A DNA stretch of 64,000 nt from Dyadobacter flavalbus (GTDB lineage Bacteria > Bacteroidota > Bacteroidia > Cytophagales > Spirosomataceae), in assembly GCF_006149045.1 (NCBI RefSeq), contig NZ_VBSN01000066.1, positions 62,001-126,000 on the forward strand, in the 5' to 3' direction. Numbering within the stretch: position 1 is the first letter of the stretch; every line of letters starts with the position of its first letter. The notes beneath the pieces are model-generated. The model made no database searches and was not told where the DNA came from. It saw nothing but the letters and a program-made list of their open reading frames with translations. Positions 1 to 9,883 of this stretch are shown piece by piece. Position numbers and translations under genes: made by a program.

Positions 1-848
1 GGGCCCCTGCGAGGGATACTGTCTGCCAGAGGATTTTCTTCTGTTCCGGTATTTACATAAATCTGGTTGATAAAATACTGTTTAAGCGAAGTCTGGGCAG
101 TTTGCGGTTTTACCTGCAAATAAAGATTTACTTGTTGTGCAGCAAGCGTTGAATCCTGTCGTCCGATTGTAGAATCGACTTTTATAATCAGGTAATCCGG
201 ATTGAAAAAGTAATAACCTTTGCCTTTCAGTTCCTGGTCAATGCGAACGCGCTCGGTTGAAATAACGTCCAGCCGGATCGGGTCACCTTTTTTCAGTAAC
301 GTTTTCTCTTTTGCCAGTACAAGGTCGCGATTGAAAAGTGAACTGTCATTAACCACATAGTTGACTTGATTGATAACGTAACGCGGCATGATGTAGGCAT
401 CATACTCCGAAATAGCAGTTCTACGCTTCTTCTTTTTGCTTTCCACAATCTTTCCGGTTACATCCGAACGGTAATAACCTTCATTGTCCAGAAAAGAAAC
501 CATGTTGGCTGCATTGATATCCACAACGCGCTGCGATGCGAAGCGAGGAGGCTCGCCCAGCTTGTTACGGAACCAGCTGCGCAGGCCGCCCTCATCTTTC
601 GGCGTGCCAATGAAATAATAAAACCATACTTTGTACGGAAACCCGAAAAGTGTCTTGTTCGGAACCGGCTTGATAATGGCTTCCAGCTCACTTTCCAGAC
701 CGGCAACTTTGGGTTTGGAAGTACTGTCCGGTTCTACATTTACTTTATTTCCAACATACAGGCTCTGGCCTGCAGGTACATATTTATCAACCGAGCAGCT
801 GCTCAGCAAGATACATGTAGCCATTAAAGCCAATAAACTATTTCTCAT
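1..848 (-). CDS. tamL: TamL, outer-membrane TamA/BamA-family assembly lipoprotein (3' part outside window)
   Basis: The reverse strand encodes a protein starting with a lipoprotein signal (MRNSLLALMATCILLSSC, Cys18 as lipidation site). It continues with POTRA-like sequence such as the FPYKVWFYYFIGTPKDEGG stretch. In Bacteroidota the TamA partner of TamB is this lipidated Omp85 protein, TamL, which helps insert outer-membrane proteins or move lipids. The C-terminal beta-barrel lies beyond base 1. The ATG at 848 overlaps the end of tamB by 11 bases, so the two are probably translationally coupled. Gene order and lipobox make the call firm, although the barrel itself cannot be seen. Confidence 0.85.
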   Translation of the reverse strand, partial: MRNSLLALMATCILLSSCSVDKYVPAGQSLYVGNKVNVEPDSTSKPKVAGLESELEAIIKPVPNKTLFGFPYKVWFYYFIGTPKDEGGLRSWFRNKLGEPPRFASQRVVDINAANMVSFLDNEGYYRSDVTGKIVESKKKKRRTAISEYDAYIMPRYVINQVNYVVNDSSLFNRDLVLAKEKTLLKKGDPIRLDVISTERVRIDQELKGKGYYFFNPDYLIIKVDSTIGRQDSTLAAQQVNLYLQVKPQTAQTSLKQYFINQIYVNTGTEENPLADSIPRRG

Positions 849-3800
849 TTTTTTGCTTTTGAAAAATTTCACGGAACAGATCATAATCAGCAGTTACAAT
901 AAAACTCACACCGGTTTCTATGATAAAACCTTCCAGAATGGACTGATACTGGTTTTTCCGGTAACCACGGAACAAATACCGTCCGTCAGGAGTGATGGAG
1001 TAATCCAGTGCGATGTTATCAACTACTTCGGATGAACTTGGCGCATTGCTCTGATTTTCTATTTCGAAGTTTTTACCAACCGAAATTTTCAATCGGTTAT
1101 TCAGGAACGCCTTGCTCAGTCCTACGTTCAGGTCCGTACGTGCGCCGGTGGTCTGGTCCGCAGTTGAGTTCAGGCCAATGTTCAGGTCCACACCTTTGAT
1201 CAGGTCGGAAGCAAGATTGTTCAGCTGATCGGTGAGCAGCTGGCTTACACTCTGACGGGCAACCGCTTCTGCGCTGGAACCCAGGTTAAAGCCCGGTGAA
1301 GACTGATCGGTAATAAATTTGTTGGTGATCAAAAGGGCAAATGCCTGTTTGTTCATCTCGGAGGTATTGTTGATCATGTCATTCCAGAAAGTCTGGTTCT
1401 GAATGTCATTTCTTACCTGTTCATCAATGCCCTCTCCCGGAACAATGTTGAATGAAATATTTGGCGTCGTCAGGTTTCCGGTAATAATAACCTGTACCTG
1501 AATCGGAATTTTGCTGTTACCCTGGAATTTGGAAGAAATGGAACCCGGATCGACCATTACTTCATAGCCGGCCGTAATATTCAGATCAGCTTTCATCGGA
1601 TCGCCGGTCCAGAGCAGGTTACTGCCTTTCAGGATTTCAAACTGTCTTTTCAGGATCTGCAGCGTCAGGTCGTACGAACCTTCGGTCAGGTCATACGAAC
1701 CAAGCAGGAACAGCTGGCCGTTCGGTGAAATTCCGGTGCTGAGCTGTGCGTTTCCTTTCAGACGGATGTTATCGCCGTTCAGCTCGTCAATTACTACTTT
1801 AAACTCCGATCTGTCATCAACGGCAATGTCCATGGAAATCTGTGATGCAAAATCGACCATGATGTTGTTCGGAGCCGCAACGGTATCCATTTTCACAAGC
1901 CTTGTAGAGTCGCTCATGTCCACAAACTCGATAATGCCTTTGCTAGCATCACCGGCTTCTGTGGCGTCATTCGGAAGGACCACTGTAATGTTGCTTCCCG
2001 GATCCACGGTAAGGCTGCCGTCCACAACGGATTTTGTACCTTGTCCTTTTACGGTGATGGATGCATCAATCGTTGCTTTTCCGTAAAACAGCTCATTTTG
2101 TTTCTGAGTGGAATTCAGAACATTAAAGTTTTTACCGTTGATCGTAAGGTTATAACCAACATCCGGAATGTTCGCAATGTTTACGTTTCCGTTAATGCTC
2201 ATTTTCTGGCTCAGCGAATCCGTAAGCGTAAAGTTATCAAAGTTGATATTTTGTCCGTTAAAAAGAATTTTCTGACCTGCCAGCGAGTACCTTGAACCAA
2301 GCTGTGTGGCATTGAAAGCCACATTGTTGAAATTCACGGCTCCGTTCAGAACCGGGCTGCTTGTAGCGCCGGTAATGGCGATGTCGCCGGTAAGATCGCC
2401 TTCTGCACGCTGAAGTTCGCCAAAGCTGAATGCCTCAATTGTTTTTGCACTCAGTTTTTTAAGGTCCATTCTGAAATCCATCGGCGTTTCGGACTGCAGG
2501 TTATAGCTTCCGTCCAGATTCACTTCATTTTCTCCGCTGATCAGTCCCATGGCCACGCGGATCAGGTTTTCCGTTTCGTTGGATGCTTTCAGAGACAGGT
2601 TTCCGACCGGAATTTTCATGGCGGCAAGGCTGTCGATCGTAAGTTCGCCGGTATAGATTGGTGATGCCATGTAATCTCTGAGCAACACCTTTCCGTTCAG
2701 TATACCCGTTGCCATTGTAGAATCCTGTGTTGCAATTTCAATCAGCGGGCCGATGGAAATATTGGACATCGTTATATCCAGCGGACTGTTTGGCGCAGGG
2801 TCAGTAGAATTGACGACCAGTGACTGATCATCGCTGCGGACTGTGAAATCTTTTACAAAAAGGCTGTCCGGTGCATACTGGATATATCCGGCCGTGTCGG
2901 TTTGCCATTGGCTGTAATTCAGCAGCAGGTCTTCACGAAGATTAAAGCGGTAACTGTTGCCGGCAACAGCAACGGCACCTTTTACGGCATGGCGGTCAGT
3001 ATCTACCGAATCTTTGACAATAAAATCGAATTTCACATTATTGTCTTTGATTTTACTTTGCAGGGAAGCATTCTTAAGTTTGAAACCGCCTGTGCTGACA
3101 AGCCCGACATATGCGTTCATGGCAGCATTTTCCTTTGTACTGCTCAGGTCAACAATAACCCTTTCGGTTTGCAGGCTGTCCATTTCCACTTTCGGAACGG
3201 TCAGTCTGGCCACAATGGAAGAATCCTGCTGGTTATCAAACTTGGCATGGAATGTTACCGGATTCATTTCACGGAGCTGAGGCGCAAACATCTGGAAAAC
3301 CGTGTTGTTTGTAACACTTGCATCCAATGTAAAGCTCACCGGCTTTGTAACCGGGTTATATGTAAGGTTCGGAACCTTGAAGTGTTTTCCTACTTCAGTA
3401 AAGAGCGCATCGGCAATTTCGGTATAAACAAAATCACCTTCCATTTTTGCTTTCAGGAAAGGTGTTTCAATGTTCGCCTGTTTCTGTCCGCTTGAATCCG
3501 TAAGCTGTACAGTCATATCCGAAACGGAAATAGGCTTATTGCGGTAATTCAGCACAAGCCCGTTTACATTCACCGTTCCCAGCGGATTTGCCGGGTTTGT
3601 AGAAGGCATATCGACTTTAATATCTCCTTTTACCTGTAATGAATCCTGATACAAATGCAGTGCGGTCAGATTCAGGTTGTCAATCGAGACATCTGCTTTT
3701 ACACTTGGAAATTCTTTGGACAAATCAGCTTGTGCCGTAAGCGCAACGTCAATATTCGCATCGTTCATGTCAGCAGTAATATTGGCAAGGCCATTGTCAA

Positions 3801-5769
3801 CATCCCCTTTCAGGCGCAAATTGTTATAAACATAGCCGCGGATATCAGCGCTTTCAACATTTCCGTCCAGACGTGCCCTCATTGTTGAAGGCGCATAGCC
3901 GACACCTTCCAGATCCGTTCTGAGCGTCAGCTTGCCCATTTGTTCCGGCGGCTGTTTCATCAGTTTGCCGAGATCGAATTCACGGAAAGCGAGTGTGCCG
4001 TTGTATTGCGCACGCATGCTGTCTGTAATGTTTTTCAAATTTCCGGAAAACGAGCCTGTACCAAATGACGTATTGATGGTCGTAGTCAGAGTCACATTCT
4101 CCATCGTGCCTTTGACTTTACCTGTAATTTTGACCTTTTCAGGAATTTCTATGGTAGCCGGAACTGCGCTGTCGGGCAGCATTTTCATCAGATCCTGCTT
4201 GGTGGACGACATTTCATTGATCGTCATATCCAGCGATACTTTTTCCGGATCAGGCAATCCGCGTACACGGCCGTTCAGGCTCAGAACCGTTCCTCCCAGC
4301 ATGCTGAACCTTGCCTTCGAAATCAGCATATCGTCCACAGTGCCGGTTATGGTTCCGGTTCCTTTCAGCATGCCGTTTGGCACTTTGTTAAAAGGCGGCG
4401 TATTGGCAAGATCGGGAACCAGCAGCAGAATGTCGGTAAATGCAACGCGTGTATCGGTAAGGTTAAGGCGGATTCTTACGTTTGCAATGTCTTTCGTAAG
4501 CTCGTCCAGATTTTTATATTTAAGTACAAGTTCATCGCGGAGCAGCGTATTGGGCGTTTTTACATACAGCCCTTTCAGGAAAGTTTCCTGTTCGCCGTAT
4601 TGGAAATCGGTCCTGAATTCTTCCAGTCTGAAACCGCTTTTTTCATTAAAGGAACCCGACTTCAAAGAACCCGCAATGTTTTCAGGCGAGAAAATGAACT
4701 GTTGTAGATCAATGTTCAGATCCTTGATATCAAGGTGTGCAAAATCAAGTCCTTTCGGCTGTTTCGGCGTATTGAAATCATCATAGCGGATGTCGTTATT
4801 GGCCAGTCTGATGTTGCCGACCTTTACATTCCATCCGGAAGCAGCAGTATCTGCGGCCACAGAATCTTTTTTGACAGCCTTTTTTGCCTTTTTTGCAAAT
4901 TCAGCGTACAAAGACATATCTTCCAGATTGATGTTGTCCACATTAACCTGCTGGCTGCCCATGTAAATGCTGTTTACCTTTCCTTCCAGTTTTCCGACGG
5001 TCATGCCGTTCTTAAGTCCGGAAGTTTCATCTTCAAACAGCCATTTAAACTGACGGATATCAATATCGCCTACTTTAATATCCAGCGAATCTGCCGGATC
5101 AGGCACTGTTTCCGGGGCCGTGTCGGTTTTGAGCGGCGTGTACATCCGCAATTTCGCCTGACTGTTCAGCAAGGCGACTTTTGTAGGATGGTATTGTGAA
5201 AGCGTCGGGTTGAATTTATCAAACTTTACAAGCGCGGAGTCAATGCTTGTTTCCGCATCCATTCCGGTTACGGCATCGCGGTAGGATAATCGGATATCTT
5301 TCAATGAAAGCTGATTCAGGCGCATTTCCAGCGGGCTTGAAGTCGTGTCCACTTGTGCAGTAGTATCGGCACTTGCAAATGCATCCACGATAAACTGAAA
5401 GTTGAAAACGGTATCCGGCAAAACCCGTGTGATATTGGCATTGATTCCTTCCGCCTCCACTTTGTTGATGCCTACGTTTCCTTTGATCAGACTGTACATG
5501 TCCAGATCGACATACAGCCTTTTTCCGGCAACCAGTGTGTCTCCGTGCTGATCTTCAAAATAGACGCCTTCGAGTAAAATCCAGTCGGGAACATCGAAAC
5601 GTACTTTTTCGATATTGACTTTGGTTTTCAGTTTTTTGCGTAAATAGGAATTGGCCTGTGTTGTTAAAAAGTTTTGTCCAAAGGGCGTTTGAATACCCCA
5701 AATTAATACTCCGACCAGAATTAAAACTGTCAGTATTATAATCGCCAATACTTTTAGTGCTTTCTTCAT
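838..5769 (-). CDS. tamB: TamB, inner-membrane-anchored translocation/assembly module protein (DUF490)
   Basis: A 1643-residue protein with one N-terminal membrane anchor (about residues 5-26) followed by a very long beta-strand-rich periplasmic region typical of the AsmA/TamB group, ending in a DUF490-type C-terminal domain (about 1270-1640). Proteins of this family span the periplasm as a hydrophobic groove and work with an Omp85 partner; here that partner is the overlapping downstream tamL. The length is usual for Bacteroidota TamB. The start has a clear anchor right after MKKALK. No -7 box match was seen upstream. Whether the cargo is protein or phospholipid cannot be told from sequence. 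Confidence 0.9.
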   Translation of the reverse strand: MKKALKVLAIIILTVLILVGVLIWGIQTPFGQNFLTTQANSYLRKKLKTKVNIEKVRFDVPDWILLEGVYFEDQHGDTLVAGKRLYVDLDMYSLIKGNVGINKVEAEGINANITRVLPDTVFNFQFIVDAFASADTTAQVDTTSSPLEMRLNQLSLKDIRLSYRDAVTGMDAETSIDSALVKFDKFNPTLSQYHPTKVALLNSQAKLRMYTPLKTDTAPETVPDPADSLDIKVGDIDIRQFKWLFEDETSGLKNGMTVGKLEGKVNSIYMGSQQVNVDNINLEDMSLYAEFAKKAKKAVKKDSVAADTAASGWNVKVGNIRLANNDIRYDDFNTPKQPKGLDFAHLDIKDLNIDLQQFIFSPENIAGSLKSGSFNEKSGFRLEEFRTDFQYGEQETFLKGLYVKTPNTLLRDELVLKYKNLDELTKDIANVRIRLNLTDTRVAFTDILLLVPDLANTPPFNKVPNGMLKGTGTITGTVDDMLISKARFSMLGGTVLSLNGRVRGLPDPEKVSLDMTINEMSSTKQDLMKMLPDSAVPATIEIPEKVKITGKVKGTMENVTLTTTINTSFGTGSFSGNLKNITDSMRAQYNGTLAFREFDLGKLMKQPPEQMGKLTLRTDLEGVGYAPSTMRARLDGNVESADIRGYVYNNLRLKGDVDNGLANITADMNDANIDVALTAQADLSKEFPSVKADVSIDNLNLTALHLYQDSLQVKGDIKVDMPSTNPANPLGTVNVNGLVLNYRNKPISVSDMTVQLTDSSGQKQANIETPFLKAKMEGDFVYTEIADALFTEVGKHFKVPNLTYNPVTKPVSFTLDASVTNNTVFQMFAPQLREMNPVTFHAKFDNQQDSSIVARLTVPKVEMDSLQTERVIVDLSSTKENAAMNAYVGLVSTGGFKLKNASLQSKIKDNNVKFDFIVKDSVDTDRHAVKGAVAVAGNSYRFNLREDLLLNYSQWQTDTAGYIQYAPDSLFVKDFTVRSDDQSLVVNSTDPAPNSPLDITMSNISIGPLIEIATQDSTMATGILNGKVLLRDYMASPIYTGELTIDSLAAMKIPVGNLSLKASNETENLIRVAMGLISGENEVNLDGSYNLQSETPMDFRMDLKKLSAKTIEAFSFGELQRAEGDLTGDIAITGATSSPVLNGAVNFNNVAFNATQLGSRYSLAGQKILFNGQNINFDNFTLTDSLSQKMSINGNVNIANIPDVGYNLTINGKNFNVLNSTQKQNELFYGKATIDASITVKGQGTKSVVDGSLTVDPGSNITVVLPNDATEAGDASKGIIEFVDMSDSTRLVKMDTVAAPNNIMVDFASQISMDIAVDDRSEFKVVIDELNGDNIRLKGNAQLSTGISPNGQLFLLGSYDLTEGSYDLTLQILKRQFEILKGSNLLWTGDPMKADLNITAGYEVMVDPGSISSKFQGNSKIPIQVQVIITGNLTTPNISFNIVPGEGIDEQVRNDIQNQTFWNDMINNTSEMNKQAFALLITNKFITDQSSPGFNLGSSAEAVARQSVSQLLTDQLNNLASDLIKGVDLNIGLNSTADQTTGARTDLNVGLSKAFLNNRLKISVGKNFEIENQSNAPSSSEVVDNIALDYSITPDGRYLFRGYRKNQYQSILEGFIIETGVSFIVTADYDLFREIFQKQKNEK

Positions 5770-5839
5770 TCTTAACTGTTAATTCTGCGCTGCGTTGAGT
5801 GACAGGATGATTGTAAAGTTCTTGTTATCTGATAAAAAA

Positions 5840-5874
5840 TCTGGATAATCAAAACCCGTTATTGATTATCCAGA
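5840..5874 (-). terminator. Intrinsic terminator after the LolA-like secreted protein gene
   Basis: Perfect 13-bp inverted repeat (arms 5840-5852 and 5862-5874, core CTGGATAATC / GATTATCCAG) with a 9-base loop. Read on the minus strand it is followed by six T at 5839-5834. It lies just past the stop of the gene at 5896 and separates it from tamB. Confidence 0.75.
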
Positions 5875-5895
5875 AAAGCATTGACATTGTATTGA

Positions 5896-6609
5896 TTATC
5901 TTTTGAAAAGCGCAGGGTTTACCTGTTCGTTAACCGCCAGTGTGGATTTGATCGTAAGCGGTTTTTTCTCCGTGCTGTTTACAACAACCAGTTTGGACGG
6001 ATACATAATGCCGTAAGCAGATTTTGTGTAATCCGACATATCCGTTGTGGTTTCCACACCGGCTTTTGTTTCTCTTTGCTTGACAAGCAAGCCGCTTTTT
6101 GCATCGAAATAAAGGTTGTATTTAATGCCTTTTCCCTGCAGTTCCACCTGATTAACCTGCGCGCCGTTCAGCGTTTCGGTGCCGACAGTAGTAGCTATAA
6201 AACCTCTTTTTTTGTAATCAATAAAAGGTACCAGGTTTTCAAAAAGCTCTAGATGCATGTTTTGCTGTTCGGCCTGGCTCAGGTCTTTTACGTCCATTTT
6301 TTGTGCAATAGGAACCTTAATCCAGCCTTCATTTCCTTTGATCGTATACACAAAGCTGCGTTTCATAATGGTTTTGGACTTGTAAAGCGACTGCTCGGGA
6401 ATAGAAGCAGAGATATTGACATCATACGGCGTTGCGGCTGCAGCGGAATAGCTTCTTTTAATATTGTAGGATTTTACACCGTCCCAAAGTGCTTTTCCGC
6501 CAGTTGCTTTATAGTAATTGGCAAAAATGGAATCAACAGGAAGTTTTTGGGCAAAGGAAACGGTTGAAACCAGCAGTAGTGCTGTTAGAATATTCAATAA
6601 CTTTTTCAT
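5896..6609 (-). CDS. Secreted LolA-like protein of unknown function
   Basis: A 237-residue protein with a clean signal peptide (MKKLLNILTALLLVSTVSFA, cleavage near residue 20). The mature part has the pattern of the periplasmic lipoprotein-sorting (LolA/outer membrane lipoprotein-sorting) fold: an early YYKATGG segment followed by alternating strands (YNLYFDAKSGLLVKQRE, YPSKLVVVN). Many Bacteroidota carry such proteins annotated only as hypothetical or lipoprotein-sorting-like. A second, more canonical lolA lies at 13636, so this is probably not the housekeeping carrier. It has its own terminator downstream and appears monocistronic. The function is not established. Confidence 0.6.
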   Translation of the reverse strand: MKKLLNILTALLLVSTVSFAQKLPVDSIFANYYKATGGKALWDGVKSYNIKRSYSAAAATPYDVNISASIPEQSLYKSKTIMKRSFVYTIKGNEGWIKVPIAQKMDVKDLSQAEQQNMHLELFENLVPFIDYKKRGFIATTVGTETLNGAQVNQVELQGKGIKYNLYFDAKSGLLVKQRETKAGVETTTDMSDYTKSAYGIMYPSKLVVVNSTEKKPLTIKSTLAVNEQVNPALFKR

Positions 6610-6937
6610 GTTTTTATTTATTAATGTTTGATTCAGATTACTGTGTTTATGAAGATTTTGTGTTCTCCGTAATTTAGATCAGTAATGTTGTCCAAGGTTT
6701 AATTAAGCATTATAATGGCCCGCTGCAATGTAGCTGATTGCAAAAACCATTCCATCAATTGCTGTTACGCCGGATTATACCCGTTTGTTGACTTTGACAG
6801 AGTTGATCAGACGCATTCCTGCAAATGCGCCGGGCATTGTTCCCGCCGCCAGGAAAACGCTCCGGACAGATCGCTTGCAGTCGCCGGTTTACCAGTTTGC
6901 AGATTCGGTAAAATTGAACTATTCGATGTTAATGCCT
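6610..6937. other. Intergenic stretch without a supported gene
   Basis: About 330 bases between the secreted LolA-like gene and the receptor terminator. Composition in 6715-6937 is as G+C-rich as coding DNA, and one plus-strand frame is open for 75 codons but is Cys-rich with no recognisable domain. Minus-strand frames are broken by stops. It may be gene debris; no promoter with an exact TAnnTTTG box was seen. Confidence 0.4.
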
Positions 6938-6986
6938 TGTAAATGAAAAGGGAAGGATAATTTTTATCCTTCCCTTTTCATTTACA
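6938..6986 (-). terminator. Long perfect hairpin downstream of the TonB-type receptor
   Basis: Perfect 23-bp arms (6938-6960 and 6964-6986) around a TTT loop, 15 bases past the receptor stop codon. There is no long T run after it on the minus strand, so it may act as an mRNA 3' end stabiliser as much as a terminator. Confidence 0.7.
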
Positions 6987-7000
6987 CTTATTGATTTTCT

Positions 7001-9430
7001 TTACGCATCGTCGCCGGTGCCTGACGAGATTTTACCAAATCGGTACTGGAAAGTCAGGTTAACAAGCCGGTTGGTTTGCTGCCAGAGTGAGTTCTGGGAA
7101 TATGTAGAAGTGTTCAGCTGGTTCTTGTATGCCCGGGACAAAAATATGTCCTGTACGTTGAATGAAATTGTAGCTTTTTTTTCCATAAGTTCTTTGCGTA
7201 TGCCCATATTGGCAACGAAAATACCTTCGCGCGTTCCCTGCGCTACGGCACGCGGACCTTCATAATTCACGTAAGCCGATGCTCTGAAATCCATCGGCAA
7301 GGTCACAAACGCATTCAGGTTTCCCGAATAGCTCCATGTGCGGTTGTCAATCTGTGCAACCTGCGACACCACTTCCGTTCTGTAAACCCGCCCGCTTGCG
7401 TTTATCTTAAGCACATCTCCGATCTTTTGAGAAAAATCCGTTTCCATGCCGTAAGAAAGTTCGCGTCCTACGTTGTCAAACTGTGTGAGTGAAATGCCGC
7501 TTTCATCAATGGTCCTGATCCTTGTAATGGCATTGTTGGAATAATCCATAAACAGGGACGGACCCCAGCCGCCGTCTGCTTCGTAATTGGAATAACCCAT
7601 TTCGGCCTTGTGCGTAAATTCAGGTCGCAGGTTCGGGTTTCCGGACTGTATGTTCCTCGGATCCGAAACGTCCGTATACGGGTTCAGCCAGTCTGCTTCT
7701 GGACGCTGTACACGTCTGCTGTAATTGAGTTTCAGCTGGGCCGATTCCCCGAGTTTACGCGTAACTGCAAGTGACGGGACGAGCGTAAGAAAATGAACGC
7801 TGAATTCACGGTTAATGCTGATCTGATTGATTTCCTGGTTGTAATCCGTTACACGCAATCCGGCACGCAGTCCCCAAAGGTCCGTTTTCTGGGAAAAAGT
7901 CATGAAACCGGTGTAAGTAGCATCTTTGTAACCAAAAATGTTGCTGATATTCGGGTCAAACACATAGTTGCCCGTTTCTCTGTTCAGGTTGTAAAAAGAG
8001 TTTGTATTATCGTTGGAGCTAGTCCGGGAACGCAGGCCGACTTCAAAAGTGGATTTCGGCGTTACAGGCCATGTATAATCTGTGTTCAGGAACAAGGATC
8101 TGCGGTTGTTGTCCCTGAAATTCTGCTGGTTTCGCAAAAGGCTGTCAACGGCACTTTCCTGCGTATAATACGATTCACCGTCCGATTGCCCGATGGAATA
8201 GCTGCTTGTAAAGTTAAGCTGCTGGTCTTTTTTGTTGAATTTCCTGCGGTAGTCCAGGCTGAAATTGGAGTTGCCCCCGTCGCCTTTGCTGTTGGAAATA
8301 CGGTTGAAACGTTCCTGAACAGCTCCGGTCGAAAGCGTGGTTTCATTTAAAAGATTGCTGCCGTTGTTATTCTGGTTTGCTGAATAGTTAAAACCGACTT
8401 CAACCGCATTTTTTTCATTGAAATCATAATTGATCCCGACGCGGCCGAATGCGTTTTTCCCTTTGTTTTCGCCCGTTCCGGATTGTTCAAGATGAGAGCT
8501 GGTTTCAGAAATAAAGTTTTCACGGCTCAGATTTCTTTTCCAGGTCATATTTCTGTTTTGCGCATTAAGCGATGCATTAATGCTCAGTTTGCCCGCACGG
8601 TAGCTGATATTTCCGGAAGCGTTATGGTTGTTCCTGTTGCCGAGACTTACGCGCAGGGTGCCGTTTGTACCGCGGATTTTGTCCTTTTTTGTAATAATGT
8701 CAATAACGCCCGAAGCGCCTTCACCTTCATATTTGGCGGAAGGCGTCGTCATCACGTCAATGCGTTCGATCAGATTGGCCGGAAATGACTGTAAAATCGT
8801 CGGAAGGTCGCTTCCGTACAGATTGGAAGGCTTGCCGTCAATAAGAACGACCACATTTCCTTTGCCCCGGACCTGCGGATTGCCGTTTTCGTCTAGAGAA
8901 ACCGCCGGAACTTTTTCCAGCAAGTCACTGAGGTTGTTGCTTGTAGCCAGCATATCCTTTCCGATGTTGACGATTTTCTTGTCAATATCGTCCACAATCA
9001 TGCTTTTCTCACCTTTTACAACCACTTCATTCAGCTTTTGCGCTTCGGGAAGCAGGACGATGTTGCCAAGATCCAGGAAATTTGCTTCCGTAGCGACACT
9101 GACATTCGGTACATAGCGGGTTTGATAACCCATATTGGTTACACGCAGGATGTAATTTCCGGAAGTGACGCTGCTGATGGTGAAAACACCGTTTTCATCG
9201 GAAACGGCGCCGGTGGATAGCGTAGAATCCCTGGAAGAAAGCAATGCCACGGTTGCAAAGCTTACGCCGGCATTGCCTGGCGATTCCACGATTTTGCCCA
9301 CAAGCTTGGCGCCGTCTGCGCGAACGATTGCACTTTTTTCAGAACCGGACGCCAGGACGTCTGTAAATGAAAAAGCGGAACAGGTAAACAAAACGGGTGT
9401 AATAAGTTTAAGAAAAGGGTTTATTTTCAC
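7001..9430 (-). CDS. TonB-type outer-membrane receptor (CarboxypepD_reg, plug, OMP_b-brl_3 barrel)
   Basis: An 809-residue protein with a signal peptide (about 1-28), a CarboxypepD_reg-like beta-sandwich (about 40-120, with the SDENGVFTISSV pattern), a plug domain (about 150-245, with RGKGNVVVLIDGKPSNLYG) and a C-terminal outer-membrane barrel ending RLVNLTFQYRFGK. This is the Bacteroidota outer-membrane beta-barrel family rather than a SusC, because it lacks the SusC signature. It probably takes up a peptide, metal chelate or other nutrient with TonB energy; the ligand is unknown. The start codon is GTG (9430), chosen because the signal peptide begins there. It stands alone, without a SusD partner. 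Confidence 0.8.
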   Translation of the reverse strand: MKINPFLKLITPVLFTCSAFSFTDVLASGSEKSAIVRADGAKLVGKIVESPGNAGVSFATVALLSSRDSTLSTGAVSDENGVFTISSVTSGNYILRVTNMGYQTRYVPNVSVATEANFLDLGNIVLLPEAQKLNEVVVKGEKSMIVDDIDKKIVNIGKDMLATSNNLSDLLEKVPAVSLDENGNPQVRGKGNVVVLIDGKPSNLYGSDLPTILQSFPANLIERIDVMTTPSAKYEGEGASGVIDIITKKDKIRGTNGTLRVSLGNRNNHNASGNISYRAGKLSINASLNAQNRNMTWKRNLSRENFISETSSHLEQSGTGENKGKNAFGRVGINYDFNEKNAVEVGFNYSANQNNNGSNLLNETTLSTGAVQERFNRISNSKGDGGNSNFSLDYRRKFNKKDQQLNFTSSYSIGQSDGESYYTQESAVDSLLRNQQNFRDNNRRSLFLNTDYTWPVTPKSTFEVGLRSRTSSNDNTNSFYNLNRETGNYVFDPNISNIFGYKDATYTGFMTFSQKTDLWGLRAGLRVTDYNQEINQISINREFSVHFLTLVPSLAVTRKLGESAQLKLNYSRRVQRPEADWLNPYTDVSDPRNIQSGNPNLRPEFTHKAEMGYSNYEADGGWGPSLFMDYSNNAITRIRTIDESGISLTQFDNVGRELSYGMETDFSQKIGDVLKINASGRVYRTEVVSQVAQIDNRTWSYSGNLNAFVTLPMDFRASAYVNYEGPRAVAQGTREGIFVANMGIRKELMEKKATISFNVQDIFLSRAYKNQLNTSTYSQNSLWQQTNRLVNLTFQYRFGKISSGTGDDA

Positions 9431-9728
9431 AGGTACAGGTTTAAATATGGATCAGGAGTTAAGTTATTCGATTAAGCAGGCTTTGAAAATGAAGATGTTC
9501 AGTTTGGGTGAACACCGGAATGTAAATTCACTGCCATTTTTTTAACAGCATTTTCTGTTGAATAATTACATAAAATTATAAAAAAATAAAGATTTGCCGT
9601 ATATTAAAGTGTGAAAACTTCAATTTGTGTAACATAAGCAAACCTTTTAATGGCAGCCGGATTGTAAAAATAAAATGTAATTCGCCTTTTAGGCGCCCAT
9701 GTGTACTTCACACTGAAACCCTTTTTAT

Positions 9729-9736
9729 TATATTTG
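9729..9736 (+). promoter_or_regulatory. Bacteroidota -7 box (TATATTTG) upstream of pyrD
   Basis: Exact match to the primary-sigma -7 consensus TAnnTTTG of Bacteroidota. Start of transcription would fall near 9743, giving a leader of about 140 bases. No convincing -33 TTTG at the usual spacing. Confidence 0.45.
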
Positions 9737-9871
9737 TTTAGAGCTGAACGCGCATCCATACCTGCCGGAATGTGTTCCGGAAACCGGAGTGAAAAGCCGG
9801 GGACCTGTTTCAGAATAGGCAGGGTTAAAATAAAAACACCTGATTTCTCCGCCGCTTGCTTTTAAACATCA

Positions 9872-9879
9872 TATTTTTG
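9872..9879 (+). promoter_or_regulatory. Second -7 box (TATTTTTG), four bases before the pyrD ATG
   Basis: Exact TAnnTTTG match ending at 9879, with the ATG at 9884. If used, transcription would start at or next to the ATG and the message would be leaderless. A -33 element is not evident. Confidence 0.4.
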
Positions 9880-9883
9880 CAGG

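Larger units (their letters stand above)
9431..9883. other. Divergent intergenic region upstream of the receptor and pyrD
   Basis: About 450 bases between two divergent genes. The left half is A+T-rich and shows no gene. The right half contains an exact -7 box at 9729-9736, a G+C-rich foldable stretch at 9761-9823 enclosed by CCTGCC (9761-9766) and GGCAGG (9818-9823), and a second -7 box at 9872-9879 directly before pyrD. Confidence 0.5.

Noticed and set aside
6715..6942. 75-codon plus-strand gene
   Set aside because: No ribosome signal, no domain, odd Cys-rich composition, and it ends inside the receptor terminator hairpin.
9750..9860. Cobalamin riboswitch upstream of pyrD
   Set aside because: AAGCCGGGGACCTG loosely resembles the B12 box region, but the CCGCCACTG core is absent, the segment is too short and pyrD is not a B12-regulated gene.
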